A program made the position numbers and the translations under genes. A stretch of DNA of 64,000 bases. Source: Beroe forskalii (lineage: Eukaryota > Ctenophora > Nuda > Beroida > Beroidae). Shown one piece after another: positions 39,473 to 51,309 of this stretch (position 1 is the stretch's first letter; every line of letters starts with the position of its first letter). The stretch covers positions 1 through 64,000 of the forward strand of contig WFMF01000352.1 of the NCBI GenBank assembly GCA_011033025.1, read 5' to 3'. The notes below the pieces were generated by a model. That model had not been told where the DNA came from and searched no databases. It was given only the letters and a program-made list of their open reading frames with translations.

Positions 39473-39733
39473 GCTAACATCAACTGAAGTGCCACACTAA
39501 ACTCAATCCATTAAAGCTGAAGTGGTACCTAAATTTGAGAGCACTTTCAGCACGAAAACCCGATGGATGTTTTACGCCATTTGATGGTAATTTAAAACCA
39601 TCAAAATATTCATTTTATTCAATACTCAAGATTGATTAACCACACAAAACTTTTAAATCTGCGAATTAACCAGCGGATTATTTTAACTTGTTAATCACCA
39701 AATTGGAAATATTCTGGATATTACACTATTTAA

Positions 39734-39794
39734 CTATATTCACATTAAATGTGAATATAGTAAAACCCTACGCTAAATTTCAGCGTAAGGTTTT
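39734..39794. repeat. Two adjacent perfect or near-perfect hairpins
   Basis: ctatattcacatt/aatgtgaatatag (39734-39760) is followed one base later by aaaaccctacgct/agcgtaaggtttt (39762-39794, one mismatch). Together they would fold as two back-to-back stems. Confidence 0.8.
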
Positions 39795-39799
39795 AAAGT

Positions 39800-42700
39800 T
39801 TGAAAAGCGCCATTATCCCTTGAAAGAACAATGCTGTACACAACGGTACACTTTTTATAAACCATACGCATAATATAGTGGTCACAATACGGGTGTTTAT
39901 AATGTCCTGTTTATAACAACATCTTCATAATAACATATTGCCTATCATAACACACATCTAATATCCACGAGATGAAGAAATAGGAGGTTAAACCTCATAA
40001 ACTTACCACATTAAGCTATGATAATGACGTCATCTTATAACCGCCTATCATTCCTCCCCCATAACATTTACTAAGGTAAATGGCACAATATCCCAGATTA
40101 TAATTGTCGTATCGAGAGAAAATGATAGGCAATTAGCCAAATTTACTCTTCACTTTGTGTGTGAAACAGCTTAGTCGCGAGAAGAGAAGGAGAAGATGAT
40201 GGGCGCGTGTAGAAAGTAGGCGGATATTCGCAACGACAAAACACCACGTTAATGCATGATAATGACGTCATTTAGAGCTCTCCTATTGTTGAAGAGAGAG
40301 CGAGGTATCGTAGCAGAGCGATTACTCGAAGGTAAGATAATGTGAGCGTGTGTGCTCGCCTTGTTCATTGTGTGAAAAAGAATTGTACAGTGTGTAAGAG
40401 GTATAGTGAGAGTAGTGTGCGTGTGTGTGTGAAATGTATAATGTACAGTGTGTAATAAGAGGTATAGTGAGAGTAGTGTGCGTGTGTGTGTGTGCGTGTG
40501 TGTGAGAAATGTATAATGTACAGTGTGTAAGAGGTATAGTGTGTTAAGAATAGTGTGTGTGTGAGTGAAGTGTATAATGTATGGTGTGGAAGAATAGACA
40601 GAGATTATTGTGTGTACTGTGTAATTAATGTATAGTGTATGGTGTGTAGTAGTGTGTTATATTAGTTGTGTGTAAAATGTATATTGCTCTCAATGAGCAC
40701 AGTGAGCATTGGGCAAATTTACTAGTTTCTGTGTAAATAATGTAAATAAATTCCCTTAGAGTGTAGAATGCACATTTGCTCAGTACAAACGTGCCTCCTA
40801 AAAACACAATGCCACTAAATTCGCATAATAATTCCCCTTGGCTCCCGGTTTGGACATGTACTTATAATACCACTGTATTATATTATCATGGACAATTAAC
40901 TAATTTTGAGTATAAATACGTCTAGCTCTGGCAGCGTATTCCTGTTAATTGGACTGCTGTTTAGCTGCCACTATAGGTGGTTACTTCTAAATATTATTGA
41001 TTAAGTTTAAATATTATTACCGGTCATTTACTGTCACGTACTTCATCACTTTATTACTACCAATGGTATAAAAAGCAAATGTACATATTATTATGAATGA
41101 CCATACATGCACCAAAATCCTTAGCTGGTTATCAGGCCCACCGATACAAACTTATTGCAGGAAATTACATAACTGAGGCCTTGAATAGGGCCTTATATCA
41201 TGCGATTATTGATAGTTGGGTAACAGGGCCTAATTTCATAAAGCTAAATGACATACAGGCTCATTTACCTGCCATTTCCTGCACTAAGGGATTTGGCATT
41301 GAGTTAATACCAAGAAGCAAACCAATGACATCTCTATAAACACTGGAAGAGCATTGGCTACACTTGTTATCACATGTCTGGTTAGTAAATACCTAGCACA
41401 ATTATTATAGCCTTGAATTATGTGCTAGATTCATCAAATTTCAAGGATTACCGGTTAAAATAATCCACACATATTTTTGGTAAGATTTGAGTCATTGCAA
41501 TAAGAATCTTTGGAAAACTTCGGTATTGTAATGTGTTGACGTAATTGTCAGCTTATGGAATGTCGAAAGACAAAAGTAATTCGACCTCACTCGATTATAA
41601 TTTACTGTATTATTGTGTTACCATCATCTGTGTAAAATCTCCATGGCAGTAAAGGCTCATACGTTCAACACAGTATTATGTTACTGTGTCCCATTCTGAG
41701 CCAACTTTCAGGCGAGGGTTCAGTAAAAAGGTTTCACCCGAAAAGGACACAAAATCCAATTCATTTCATATTGATGATAACAATTAATTTTGGGCATTAA
41801 AACGGAGTTTAAGCAACAAGGTGTGCTATCTGCTCTTACATAATATTATATGTATTGCGCAGTAAAAGATGCTGGTTGTAGTTTTATGGACTTCAAGTTA
41901 CTCTCGTACACTGTTTCATCACATCAGGTTTTGCTATCTTGGTAATTGGACGACAGACAAAAGACAGGGCTATATATCAACCTACATTCGCTGATGAATG
42001 AGAAGCATAATAACACCTCCATGACAAATATAATGAATGAAGGTGGTTCTACCTTAAAATACGTCATCAATTCACCATTCTGATTCCTGATGATGACATC
42101 ACTCACAGACGCCTAATATATTACTTCCACCATGGCACAAGCATTTAATGTGTTTGGTACGATGATCCTTTGACAACTAATCTATGAAACGTAGTACTAT
42201 ATAGAAGATTTGCAACTTAGAAGATTTGCAACTTTCTGTTTCAGATATTAATTCGATGAACTTTCTTTGAGTCCCCTGAAATGACGTCTCCATGATTCAA
42301 GTTTCATGATGATCCGTGAAAATTCACACGAAGTTTAGTTCCTATATCGTGAACATATGAATTAAATGATCTTCAAGCTCAGTATGTGAGCTTCAATCAA
42401 GACGTGGTGATAATTGAGACATTTTATAAGTTGCGATGTCGGTTCATCGATGGTAAAATACAATTTATTATGATAAATGTTAAATTGTTGTGTATATTCA
42501 AAATTTATTCACGTAACGATGCAAATCCTTTGAAGCCATTTCCGTCAATTATTGTGTCTTGCAATGGCTACAAATCAGAGGTATTTTAGTTTAACATTGT
42601 CAACTTGGCGCTCATCGGGAAAGCAAATGGGAAGTCCGGGGACACAAAAATATTATGTTATTCAATAAATTCATTACAAAATAGCTGTAAATTATTCAAA

Positions 42701-43015
42701 AAAACATTCAGATTTGCGGACAATGCTGTTTTAACCATCCAAGAAAATATATATTTTGAAATGGCAAAGTATTTCATGTAATAGCGCGCCACAATTAATC
42801 CCCTAATTAATACATGAAGTAACAATGAAGTAACACAAGGCCCTCCGATTTCTGCAACAGTTTAAACCTTGTGACGATCCTCACTACCGTCATCAAGACG
42901 TTACTACGGTTACTACGGTTACCATGGTTACCATAGTACTATTATTACACCCCATAGTCAGGGATGAATTGGTCGAATATCTAAATCCGTTGGCTTTGAA
43001 TGTTAAAAGCGATTT
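39800..43015. other. Gene-free stretch with GT-rich repeat
   Basis: No supported exon. TGACGTCA sites occur at 40025 and 40263. A degenerate GT-rich repeat is at 40375-40615. Confidence 0.45.
40375..40615. repeat. GT-rich repeat with higher-order unit
   Basis: About three copies of a 70-bp unit combining gtgtgcgtgtgtgtg, aaatgtataatgtacagtgt and gtaagaggtatagtg. Confidence 0.85.
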
Positions 43016-43599
43016 AGCAACTGGATATGTTATTTAAGACTCTAAGGAAGCTAACTTGACTTGTCGTCAATTTTGTATCAGCCGACCACACCCTTTTTTT
43101 GGCCACGCCCATTTTGAGCGTAGGAAAATAGCCATAACTTCGGTTCTTTTTGGAGTTGAGAGCAAACGTTCCACCTTAAAATGACCGCAATGGCCACATT
43201 ATGCCAGGCGGATGATGGTCCCAAAGCCATGGGACCTTCCGTTTTCGAGTTACAGCCCAAAAACTGATTTTCCATCACTCGCGAGGCAGCGCCTTGTGAA
43301 AAATGTAACTTTGGTTCCTTTTCGAGTTAAGAGCAAACGAACCACCTTAAAATGATCGCAATCAGCACATTATAGGGGGTAGGTAATAGTACTGAAGCCT
43401 TGGGATCTTCTTTTTGGATTAATTTCTCAATGAAAAAAAAAATTAAATTATTTAATTTGCGGATTGGGATGTTTAATATAAGTCGCATGATAAATTTATT
43501 TCAAACCGAGGTTTCTTGAAATTTTGATCGACACTTGTGACAAGATAAACTGCTCTTTAAGGGAGTCTTTAAATAAGCTTCAAGGCATAACACTCTTAG

Positions 43600-44670
43600 C
43601 ATACCCCTTTCAACTCGTTGCATACCACTATCCACTCATAGCATACCCCTGTCAACTCATAACATACTCATATCAACTCATAACACACCCCAATCCAACA
43701 CACTTTTACGGAAGTATCAGCATACCCCCCCAACTCTAACATACCCCAATCCATAACCCACCCCTCTGCCTATAAATCCCCACTCATAAACTCATAACCA
43801 CCTCACCTCATAAACACCTATCTCAACTAACATACCTCTCAACTCATAACACACCCAAGTCAACTCCTAACATACCCCAATCAACTCAAAACAAACCCCA
43901 ATCAACTCTTAACACACCCCAGTCAACTCATAACATACCCTAATCAACTCATAACTTACCCCAATTAACTCATAACATACACCTATCAACTCATAATATA
44001 CCCCAATCACCTCATATCAAACCCCTATCAACTCCTAACATACCCCTATCAACTCGTAGCATACCCCTCTCAACTCATAACACCCCCAGTCAACTCATAA
44101 CATACCCCAATCATCACATTACATACCCCAATCATCTCATAACACCCCTATCAACTCTAAGCATACCCCTCTCAACTCGTAGAATACCCCCTTTCAACTC
44201 ATAACATGCCCCTATAAACTCATAACACCCCTATTAACTCTTAGCATACCCCTCTCAACTCAAAGCACACCCCAGTCAACTCATAAAATACCCCAATCAA
44301 CTGCTAACATACCCCTATCAACTCATGGCATACCTCTCAACTCACCCCAGGCAACTCATATCATACCCCAATCATCATTACATACCCCAATCATCTCATA
44401 ACACCCCTATCTAAGCATACCCTCTCAGCTCTCATATACCCCTCTCAACTCATAACATGCCCCTCTCAAACTCATGGCACCGTTTTCAACTAGATAGATA
44501 CCTTGACTATCATCTTTTATACTCAGCTCAAATACCCCAGTTGCTCACTTAAAAAACTCATAACATACCCTATTATTAACTCATAACATACCCCAATGTG
44601 CCTTACACCCCTATCAACTCAGTAAACCCCTCGCTCAACTCACTTAACATGCCCCTATCGACTCATAACA
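43600..44670. repeat. tcaactcataacatacccc minisatellite (left half of B)
   Basis: Over fifty degenerate copies of an approximately 19-20 bp unit. Confidence 0.95.
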
Positions 44671-44679
44671 ATTTTTTGA

Positions 44680-45750
44680 TAGATAGATAGTTGACTGGGG
44701 TCTGTTATACTGATAGAGGGGTGTTGATTTATAGGGTAGGATATTATGTATGATATGAGATGGGATGTTAAGTTGAAGGCCTTATAGTTGATAGGGGGTA
44801 TGTTAAGGGGCATGTTTGAGTATTTATGAGTTGATAGGGTGACTATGTTATGAGTTTCCCCAGAAGTTGTAGGGATGTGTAAAGAGTTGATCGGGGTATG
44901 TTAAGTTGATTGGGGTATTTATGAGTTGATTGGGTTATGATTGATAACACATGGGGTTATATGCTTGACTGAGAGGGGTATGCTAGGATGATTAATAAGG
45001 GGTATGTTATGAGTTGATTGGGGTATGTTATGATTTCATAGGGTGCTATGTTAGAGGTTGATTAAAGTTGATAGGGGTGTGTAAAGAGTTCATAGGGGTA
45101 TGTTATGAGTTGATTAGGTATATGTGATGGTGGGGTATGTTATGGTGAGCAGAGAGTGAGGATGGTTGAGGAGGATGATAGAGGCAATGTTATCAGTTAT
45201 TGAAGGTATGTTGATAGAAACATGTTATAGTGATTGGGGTGTGTTAAGTGTGTTAGAAGTTGAGTATGTTATGAGTTTATTGGGGTATGTTATGAGTTGA
45301 TATGGGTATGTTATGAGTTGATAGGTGTATGTTATTAGTTGACTGGGGTGTGTTAAGAGTTGATTGGGGTATGTTATGAGTTGACTTGGGTGTGTTATGA
45401 GTTGAGAGGGGTATGCTAAGTGTTGATAGGGCGTGTTATGAGTTGATATGGATATGTTATGAGGTGATAGGGGTGTGTTATGACTTAATAGGTGTATGGT
45501 ATGAGTTGAGAGGGATGGCTTATAGGTGCAGAGGGGTGGGTTATTAGTGGATTGGGGTATGTTATGAGTTGATGGGGGTATGCTACGATTTGATACTTCC
45601 GTAGGGGTGTGTTATGGGTTGATTGGGGTGTGTTATGAGTTGATATGAGTATGTTATGAGTTGACAGGGGTATGCTATGAGTGGATAGTGGTATGCAACG
45701 AGTTGAAAGGGGTATGCTAAGAATACATAGGGGTATGCTACGAGTTGATT
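44680..45750. repeat. ggggtatgttatgagttga minisatellite (right half of B)
   Basis: Inverse-complement array of similar length to the left half, making the whole a very long interrupted palindrome. Confidence 0.95.
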
Positions 45751-46329
45751 GGGGTGCGTTATGCCTTGAAGCTTATTTAAAGACTCCCTTAACGAGCAGT
45801 TTATCTTGTCACAAAAGTGTCCATCAAAATTTCAAGAAACCTCGGTTTAAAATAAATTTATCATGCGACTTATATCAAACATCCCAATTCGCAAATAACA
45901 TAATTTAAATTTTTCATTGAGAAATTAATCCAAAACAGAAGATTCCAAGGCTTCAGTACTATTACCTACCCCCTATAATGTGCTGATTGCGATCATTTTA
46001 AGGTGGTTCGTTTGCTCCCAACTCGAAAAGGAACCAAAGTTACATTTTTTCTGGCTGCCTCATGAGTGATGGAAAATCAGTTTTGGGCTGTAACTCGAAA
46101 ACGGAAGGTCCCAGGGCTTTGGAACCATCATCCGCCTGGCATAATGTGGCCATTGTGGTCATTTTAAGGTGGAACGTTTGCTCTCAACTCCAAAAGAACC
46201 GAAGTTATGGCTATTTTCTACGCGCCAAAATGGGCGTGGTCAAAAAAAGGTGTGGTCGGCTGATACAAAATTGACGACAAGTCAAGTTAGCTTCCTTAGG
46301 GTCTTAAATAACATATCCGGCATAATATC

Positions 46330-47330
46330 GTCACTAATTTACTACTTTCCATTACGATAACTGCGTCACGGTTATATCAACCACCTTTATATTAACTATA
46401 TATTGACTATATATACTGCTGACTGCTGCAGTGACGCACCCGAGTAATGTTATTGTTAATTAACATAATGTTAATATTATGCAAGTGTTAAAACACTTGG
46501 TTACGTCAGGATCTCTTTATTTCGGATAATGGACGAGGCGTGCCCAGTTCATTACAAGATTATAAGTATACGGTAACAGCTGAGGTCATGAGACCAGATT
46601 GTGATGACTTGAAGAGGCTTTAATTTTACCACAAAACTGCTTTAAAACTCAATCCGAGATTTCCTTAGAGTTTTCCTGTTCACGACACTGAATAATGGAT
46701 CTAAATTAATCATCTTTGTTGTAAACTGTCAATAGACTAGATTATAGTTCACTCAATGTATGAACACAGCACTACAATATGCTAATATAATAGCACTATT
46801 GTGGGGAGCACTATTAGGTGATGAATAGAGCCATTTCTTGGAACCCTTTGCCCACTTTGGGCGTGTAATCAGCTCACAAGGACGGATTTCCCTCACCCCT
46901 TTTCGGTGAAAGAGCTTTTCAAGGACCGGTGACGTATCAGAATACTGTACCCATAGGATCCCAAAATCAAATGTGTCATGAATCCGACCAATAAACGTGC
47001 GAGTTTACAGTCAATTCTTGCGCTGATTGGTCAGTGGTTAATGTATGTGATCAAGCCACTGAAATCGTAATTATTTACCCACAGGTCCATTGGACAATTA
47101 CGATTTCAGTGGCTGGATCACATACATGACCTACGACTCAAGTGTGTGGTGCATCGATACTTAATTAAAGATTCCGCCCGGTGTCATCACTACACCACTC
47201 TAACTCATTATAATGACGTCACTCTCAACCACCACTCTCGAGACCAGCTAAACACATTCATGCAGCAGCTGCTGGGGAGATCTTTATGGATCGATTAATC
47301 AAAAATTCTCTGAAATTATCCATTTCTCGA
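46330..47330. other. Gene-free stretch
   Basis: AT-rich; it contains the 47041-47127 palindrome and a TGACGTCA at 47214. No exon was recognised. Confidence 0.45.
47041..47127. repeat. Hairpin with 32-bp arms and 23-bp loop
   Basis: atgtatgtgatcaagccact + gaaatcgtaatt pairs with aattacgatttcagtggctg + gatcacatacat, with about one mismatch. Confidence 0.9.
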
Positions 47331-47334
47331 ATAT

Positions 47335-47340
47335 TTTATT
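47335..47340 (-). terminator. AATAAA poly(A) signal
   Basis: Minus-strand AATAAA, 63 nt beyond the stop of the open segment 47403-47672. Confidence 0.4.
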
Positions 47341-47402
47341 GGTCAGGATATATAACATCATACCAGAGACTGTGTACACAATATATAATAGCCGTGTCGT
47401 AA

Positions 47403-47661
47403 TTACATAATTGTTGCCATGACACAAGAACCAATGTGTAGTTTATCTGAGCTTGTTTTAGAAGTTTTCTGGGAAAATTCTCCGAATTGAAGCCAGGCTG
47501 GATCCAGCTTCAAGAGAAAGTGATATTCCCAACCACCTAATAACCGCTGGTAGATCAGAACGTAGTACCTGCCGTCAATAGTGTATGTATGCAAAAAGAT
47601 GCTATAACGTGAATAGGTATTGTTGTTATTAAGAGAGCCGCAGTTGACTTCTGGTGCCTGT
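47403..47661 (-). CDS. Putative terminal exon, unidentified protein
   Basis: After acceptor AAAGCCTACAG the frame reads APEVNCGSLNNNNTYSRYSI then YTIDGRYYVLIYQRLLGGWE and continues to a stop at 47403, with AATAAA downstream. It is rich in aromatic residues and I do not recognise it. It may be the 3' exon of the gene whose 5' exons lie at 48.2-49.2 kb, but the intervening exons do not assemble in phase with confidence (candidate small exon ACGTGGGGTGTATGGGATG near 47.82 kb). Confidence 0.35.
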
Positions 47662-48228
47662 AGGCTTTGCAAAATAGGAATAGTTTTTAGTAACTACAAA
47701 TTCAGCAAACTACTCAAAATGCAATTATAGTTATATCAAAAAGTATACCATTATCAATCTCATAAAAACTATTTTCAGATGAAGTTCAAAGCAAAGCTGA
47801 AACCCTTCTTTCTTACCATCCCATACACCCCACGTCTGTATTAAATAATAATGAATACTGTAATGATGGCTACCTTCATAATTGCTGTGGCTGGGAGGCA
47901 GGTAGCAGAAAAGATCATGCTCATCACAATATCATGAGTATTACGATATTACATTACCTGCTGTGTACACAAACCTCTTCTTACTGTATGGCCTTTGATC
48001 ATTACACTCAAAGCATGTTGAGGACTATACATATATGGAAATGAAATGGTGGTGACAAGCAGGCTTATGATATTCCAAAGCATTTACGATATTAAACAGT
48101 GGCTTCCAGAGAAAAACTTATATGATTGCATTTACCTTAATTATGCAAAGTGGGACAGTCAACTCTACCCCAGAACATCCATTTAAAAACACATGGTCCA
48201 TGGAGATCAATAAAATGTCAAATATTAC

Positions 48229-48280
48229 CTTGAACTTCTTGGAACAAAGTAGGCAGGAAACAAGATGTGGCATTATACTC
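48229..48280 (-). CDS. Candidate exon 5 of the RFFL/RNF34-motif gene
   Basis: Acceptor ATTTCCAG, donor GTAATA. Phase 2 in, 0 out; it encodes SIMPHLVSCLLCSKKFK. HLVSCxxC resembles the middle of a RING (GHMVTCTKC), but the preceding Cys is absent. It joins in phase with the 20-nt exon at 48376-48395. Confidence 0.3.
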
Positions 48281-48375
48281 CTGGAAATTATGAAAAAATG
48301 AGCTATTATTGGGACAAAAATAGAATGAGAAACATATCCCAGATCACATATCTTACAGCAATCCTCCTCACTTAC

Positions 48376-48395
48376 TTGTCCAGTATTTTGTTTCT
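48376..48395 (-). CDS. Candidate 20-nt exon 4 of the RFFL/RNF34-motif gene
   Basis: Acceptor GTGCTTCAG, strong donor GTAAGTGAG. Phase 0 in, 2 out; encodes RNKILD. A read-through version would encode EEDCCKIC, which resembles the first RING cysteines, so alternative use is possible. Confidence 0.3.
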
Positions 48396-48606
48396 CTGAA
48401 GCACAAAAAATCAAAATACCTTTGATGTGACAGATGTTTATTTGACCAGATGGACTTTGAATTCCCTACACTGGACAAAAGTAGTGATGCATCATAATTC
48501 TGAATGAAATTATGAAGAGACTAACACACCAATGAGCTATTATTGGGACAGAACATAGAATCTAAGAAACAGATTACCTAGATCAAAAGTGCTATGAGGT
48601 CCATAC

Positions 48607-48672
48607 CTTTTTCTGAAGCTCATTCTTCTCAATGCATCCAGTAAAGTCCACACAATAGTTGGATAATATGTC
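48607..48672 (-). CDS. RFFL/RNF34-motif gene, exon 3
   Basis: A 66-nt, phase-0 exon with acceptor GTTCTTCAG and donor GTATGG. It encodes DILSNYCVDFTGCIEKNELQ + KK and completes the motif started in exon 2. Confidence 0.6.
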
Positions 48673-48866
48673 CTGAAGAACAAATAGATGTACAATAATT
48701 GATTAAATAACTCAAGACCATAGTTAATAACATAAATCAATCCAGGCATTTGAAAAGCAAAATAATGTTCTCAAAAAGCAAACCAAAATGTTTATTGACC
48801 AAAGTGAATTCTTGTAAAGGTTTAACTAAGATGTAATGAATGTAGGATGTTATATGTAATATGTAC

Positions 48867-49021
48867 CTTCAGCTCTTTGACAGTTAGGTTCTGGATATCT
48901 TTCTCAGACTTTATGGAATGAAGTGAATTCTTAGGGGGTTGAAAGGCTGATTTCCTGAATAACTTAGCAGGTTGAATCACAGGCTCAGTGGGGTGTACAT
49001 CTGAAATAGGTATGTTAGACT
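48867..49021 (-). CDS. RFFL/RNF34-motif gene, exon 2
   Basis: Acceptor ATCTTTTCCAG, donor GTACAT. Phase 1 in, 0 out, 51 codons. It ends SEKDIQNLTVKELK; joined to exon 3 this gives LTVKELKDILSNYCVDFTGC and IEKNEL. That matches the SAP-like helical motif of RNF34/RFFL (MSVRQLKEILARNFVNYSGC then CEKWEL), also seen in the MANF/CDNF C-domain. The rest is Pro/Ser-rich and basic. Confidence 0.6.
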
Positions 49022-49193
49022 CTGGAAAAGATATCTCATTAATTTAGATCGCATCAAAGAGCAATGTAAGAGGTGTTGGAAAATTCTGTCTGGACTAATA
49101 TGAATTATGTATTATAGAAAAACAGAGGTATCAAAAATGGAGCTTTCAGAGATGAAATAATGATTTCAAAGTTCTCAGCACAAAATTACTTAC

Positions 49194-49215
49194 TGGATGA
49201 TAAGCAGTTTCCCAT
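49194..49215 (-). CDS. RFFL/RNF34-motif gene, exon 1 (myristoylation start)
   Basis: ATG GGA AAC TGC TTA TCA TCC A then donor GTAAGT. It encodes MGNCLSS, a classic N-myristoylation/palmitoylation start (Met-Gly-x-Cys-x-x-Ser), and its phase 1 fits exon 2. A stop (TAA) overlaps the ATG upstream, so this is a genuine frame start. No FYVE-like domain, present in RNF34/RFFL, was found upstream. The predicted protein would be a short membrane-anchored relative, and the RING is unproven. Confidence 0.5.
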
Positions 49216-49219
49216 TACA

Positions 49220-50515
49220 CAACACATGCTAAATGAGAAATTTTTCTGCCATCTATTCCTAAATCTCAAATGAAATACAATTACAAAATGTGCAATGACA
49301 GAAATAACATAATCAATGTGCATGGTGGCTATCCATTAAGGGATTTTGATCCTTCTGTTTCCAATATTATCGCAAACATGTTCATCACTACCACCTTCCC
49401 TGGCATATGCATTATCCATGAGCAGCAATCATATCTATGCTTTTTCTACTCTATTTACTGAGTAGGCACATTGCAAAATCTAGGAAAAAATCTGCATGTT
49501 CACATCAAAACAAGCCAGTGGTGATGTAGCTTATTAATGCTATGTGTGTGGCGTGCAAGTAAAAGATCAGAATCGTCTATGAGTAATAACTTCTCAATGC
49601 CCAGAATTCAACTCAGATTGAAGGACACCATCACTAGTATGTTTCACTAGTATGTAATTTGGGGGGGACAGGGGACTAGTCCCCCTCAGGGTTGAAAAGT
49701 GCTCAAATCAATAAAAAAAATTTTCTAAAAATTTGAAGGGTCCACTTCATGAATCCTCAGTTTTCTTTTCGATTTACGGCCTTGACCCATCCAGTTCATA
49801 TGGGTTCAGATGAATTCACATAAGAATTCACATATGACTTTTTGATTCACAATTTTAATCAAATTGTAGTGGAAGATTAAGGTCATTACTATATAATATT
49901 CATACAAAAGTAATAATTTCAAAAACAGACAAAAAAAGTCCAGATCATTGCAAACTAACCAATTGTTGAAAAAAACATTAATTGTATTAAAAATAAATGA
50001 AAAGGTCAGATTCAATTGAACATATGAACAAGCAAAATGTGCTTCCTAATTTTTGAAAAAAAAAACAACAACAATGAATTCTAAAATAACGGCTGGCACC
50101 ATAAAACTTAAAAGTTCAAAAGTTCATAAATGATTGACCATTTTTTGTAGCCCCTGTGACCTGTTAATGAAACAAAACTTGAATTTTTATGCCATTTACA
50201 AAACATGAAAACATTGAATAACAATTCCAGCCAACAATAATGGATCCATATATAATAAATATTAATAAAATTTCTTTTGCTAGGCAATATATTCCTCAAT
50301 GATTCATATTTTATATTGGTATATTGTAGCCAATCTGTGAATTGTAAATAATGTAAATAAATATAGAAAGATTTTAATTCCACTTTTGCAATTGTTTTTC
50401 AAATCGTAACAATAACGGTTCCAGATCCAGCCAACATATAATGGCTCCATATATTATAAATATGAAACTGAAAAGTTTGTAAGATAACTAAACTTTTTGT
50501 TATTGTTTTGCCAGT
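49220..50515. other. Gene-free stretch
   Basis: AT-rich. A diverged direct repeat (ccagccaacaataatggatc at about 50230 and ccagccaacatataatggct at about 50430) is present. No exon was recognised. Confidence 0.45.
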
Positions 50516-50520
50516 TACGT

Positions 50521-50705
50521 TGTTGCTAAACACGTATATCCCTGTTGCTAAACACGTATATCCCTGTCTGCGTTGCGCGGCGCGCTTCCTCAGAACAGGG
50601 TAGCGCGGCGCGCGTACGCACACCTATGCCTATTTTGGTCGTGAAATATCGTTTGCCCACGCGCGCGGCGCAACGTTCCACATTTGGACGTCACTTTGCG
50701 CCCGT
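50521..50705. repeat. GC-rich dispersed repeat, related to 1.40-1.45 kb and 33.8 kb
   Basis: gctaaacacgtatatccctg occurs twice (50525, 50550), followed by gcgttgcgcggcgcgcttcc, which is shared with 1420-1440. 50660-50705 is shared in inverse with 33825-33875, and a diverged copy of the start is at about 51140. Confidence 0.75.
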
Positions 50706-51210
50706 CGACTATTTGCGGGCTTAGGAAGCTCATTGCGCGTACTAGCACTATCATAATTACCAAGTGCCCATGCCGCGCCGCGCAGCTTCGCTGCTGCAAT
50801 GCTAGAATCACCTGCCCGGGCAAAATATTTGACTCGACCGTTTTTTTGATAATTTAGTTTCGCCCAGAAATGAAAATTTGATATATGTAGCATTTAACTG
50901 GTATTTATTTGATCAATGTAGCATTTTACTGAATACTGGTATCTATTTGATCAATGTTAAATGTAGCTATTTTACTTTTATGTTAGAGAAAAAATAAATA
51001 TGGACTATGGAGCAGTAAACAAAATTTGGTTTGTTTGGAAGCAATTTTAATTTAGTTTTTGTTGCTGACTTCTGACTTAAATGTGCCTAAATTGTGAGGA
51101 ATTGTTTAATCATCTGGTTTTCATATGTTTTACTTTTGTTGCTAAACACAAATATCCCTGTTTGCGTTGTACAGTATGGCACGTACACCCACCTTTGCGG
51201 GCTTAGGACT

Positions 51211-51268
51211 TTCTGACCTTAATTGATAAATTCAGTTCTAGTACTGAATTTATCAATTAAGGTCAGAA
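51211..51268. repeat. Perfect palindrome, 26-bp arms
   Basis: ttctgaccttaattgataaa + ttcagt is followed by a 6-nt loop and the exact complement. Confidence 0.9.
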
Positions 51269-51309
51269 ATTTAGGTACAATCTTTTTGCAAATCATATGT
51301 CATAGATAT

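Larger units (their letters stand above)
43021..46320. mobile_element. Giant foldback element B (3.3 kb)
   Basis: The left arm (43021-43610) and right arm (45730-46320) are highly similar inverted copies: ggatatgttatttaagac...gaagctaacttgacttgtcg at one end, and agtctttaaataagcttcaa at the inner edge of both. Inside, the left half is a tcaactcataacatacccc array and the right half its inverse ggggtatgttatgagttga, meeting near 44.68 kb. Short mirror frames arise in both arms (43078-43278 minus, 46062-46274 plus) but have no recognised domain. No transposase and no clear target duplication were seen. Confidence 0.85.

Noticed and set aside
48118-48395. A full RING finger in the RFFL-like gene
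   Set aside because: Fragments resembling CKIC, HLVSCLLC and DHVFLNGC occur in the wrong order or phase, and the CPxC part would need a frameshift.
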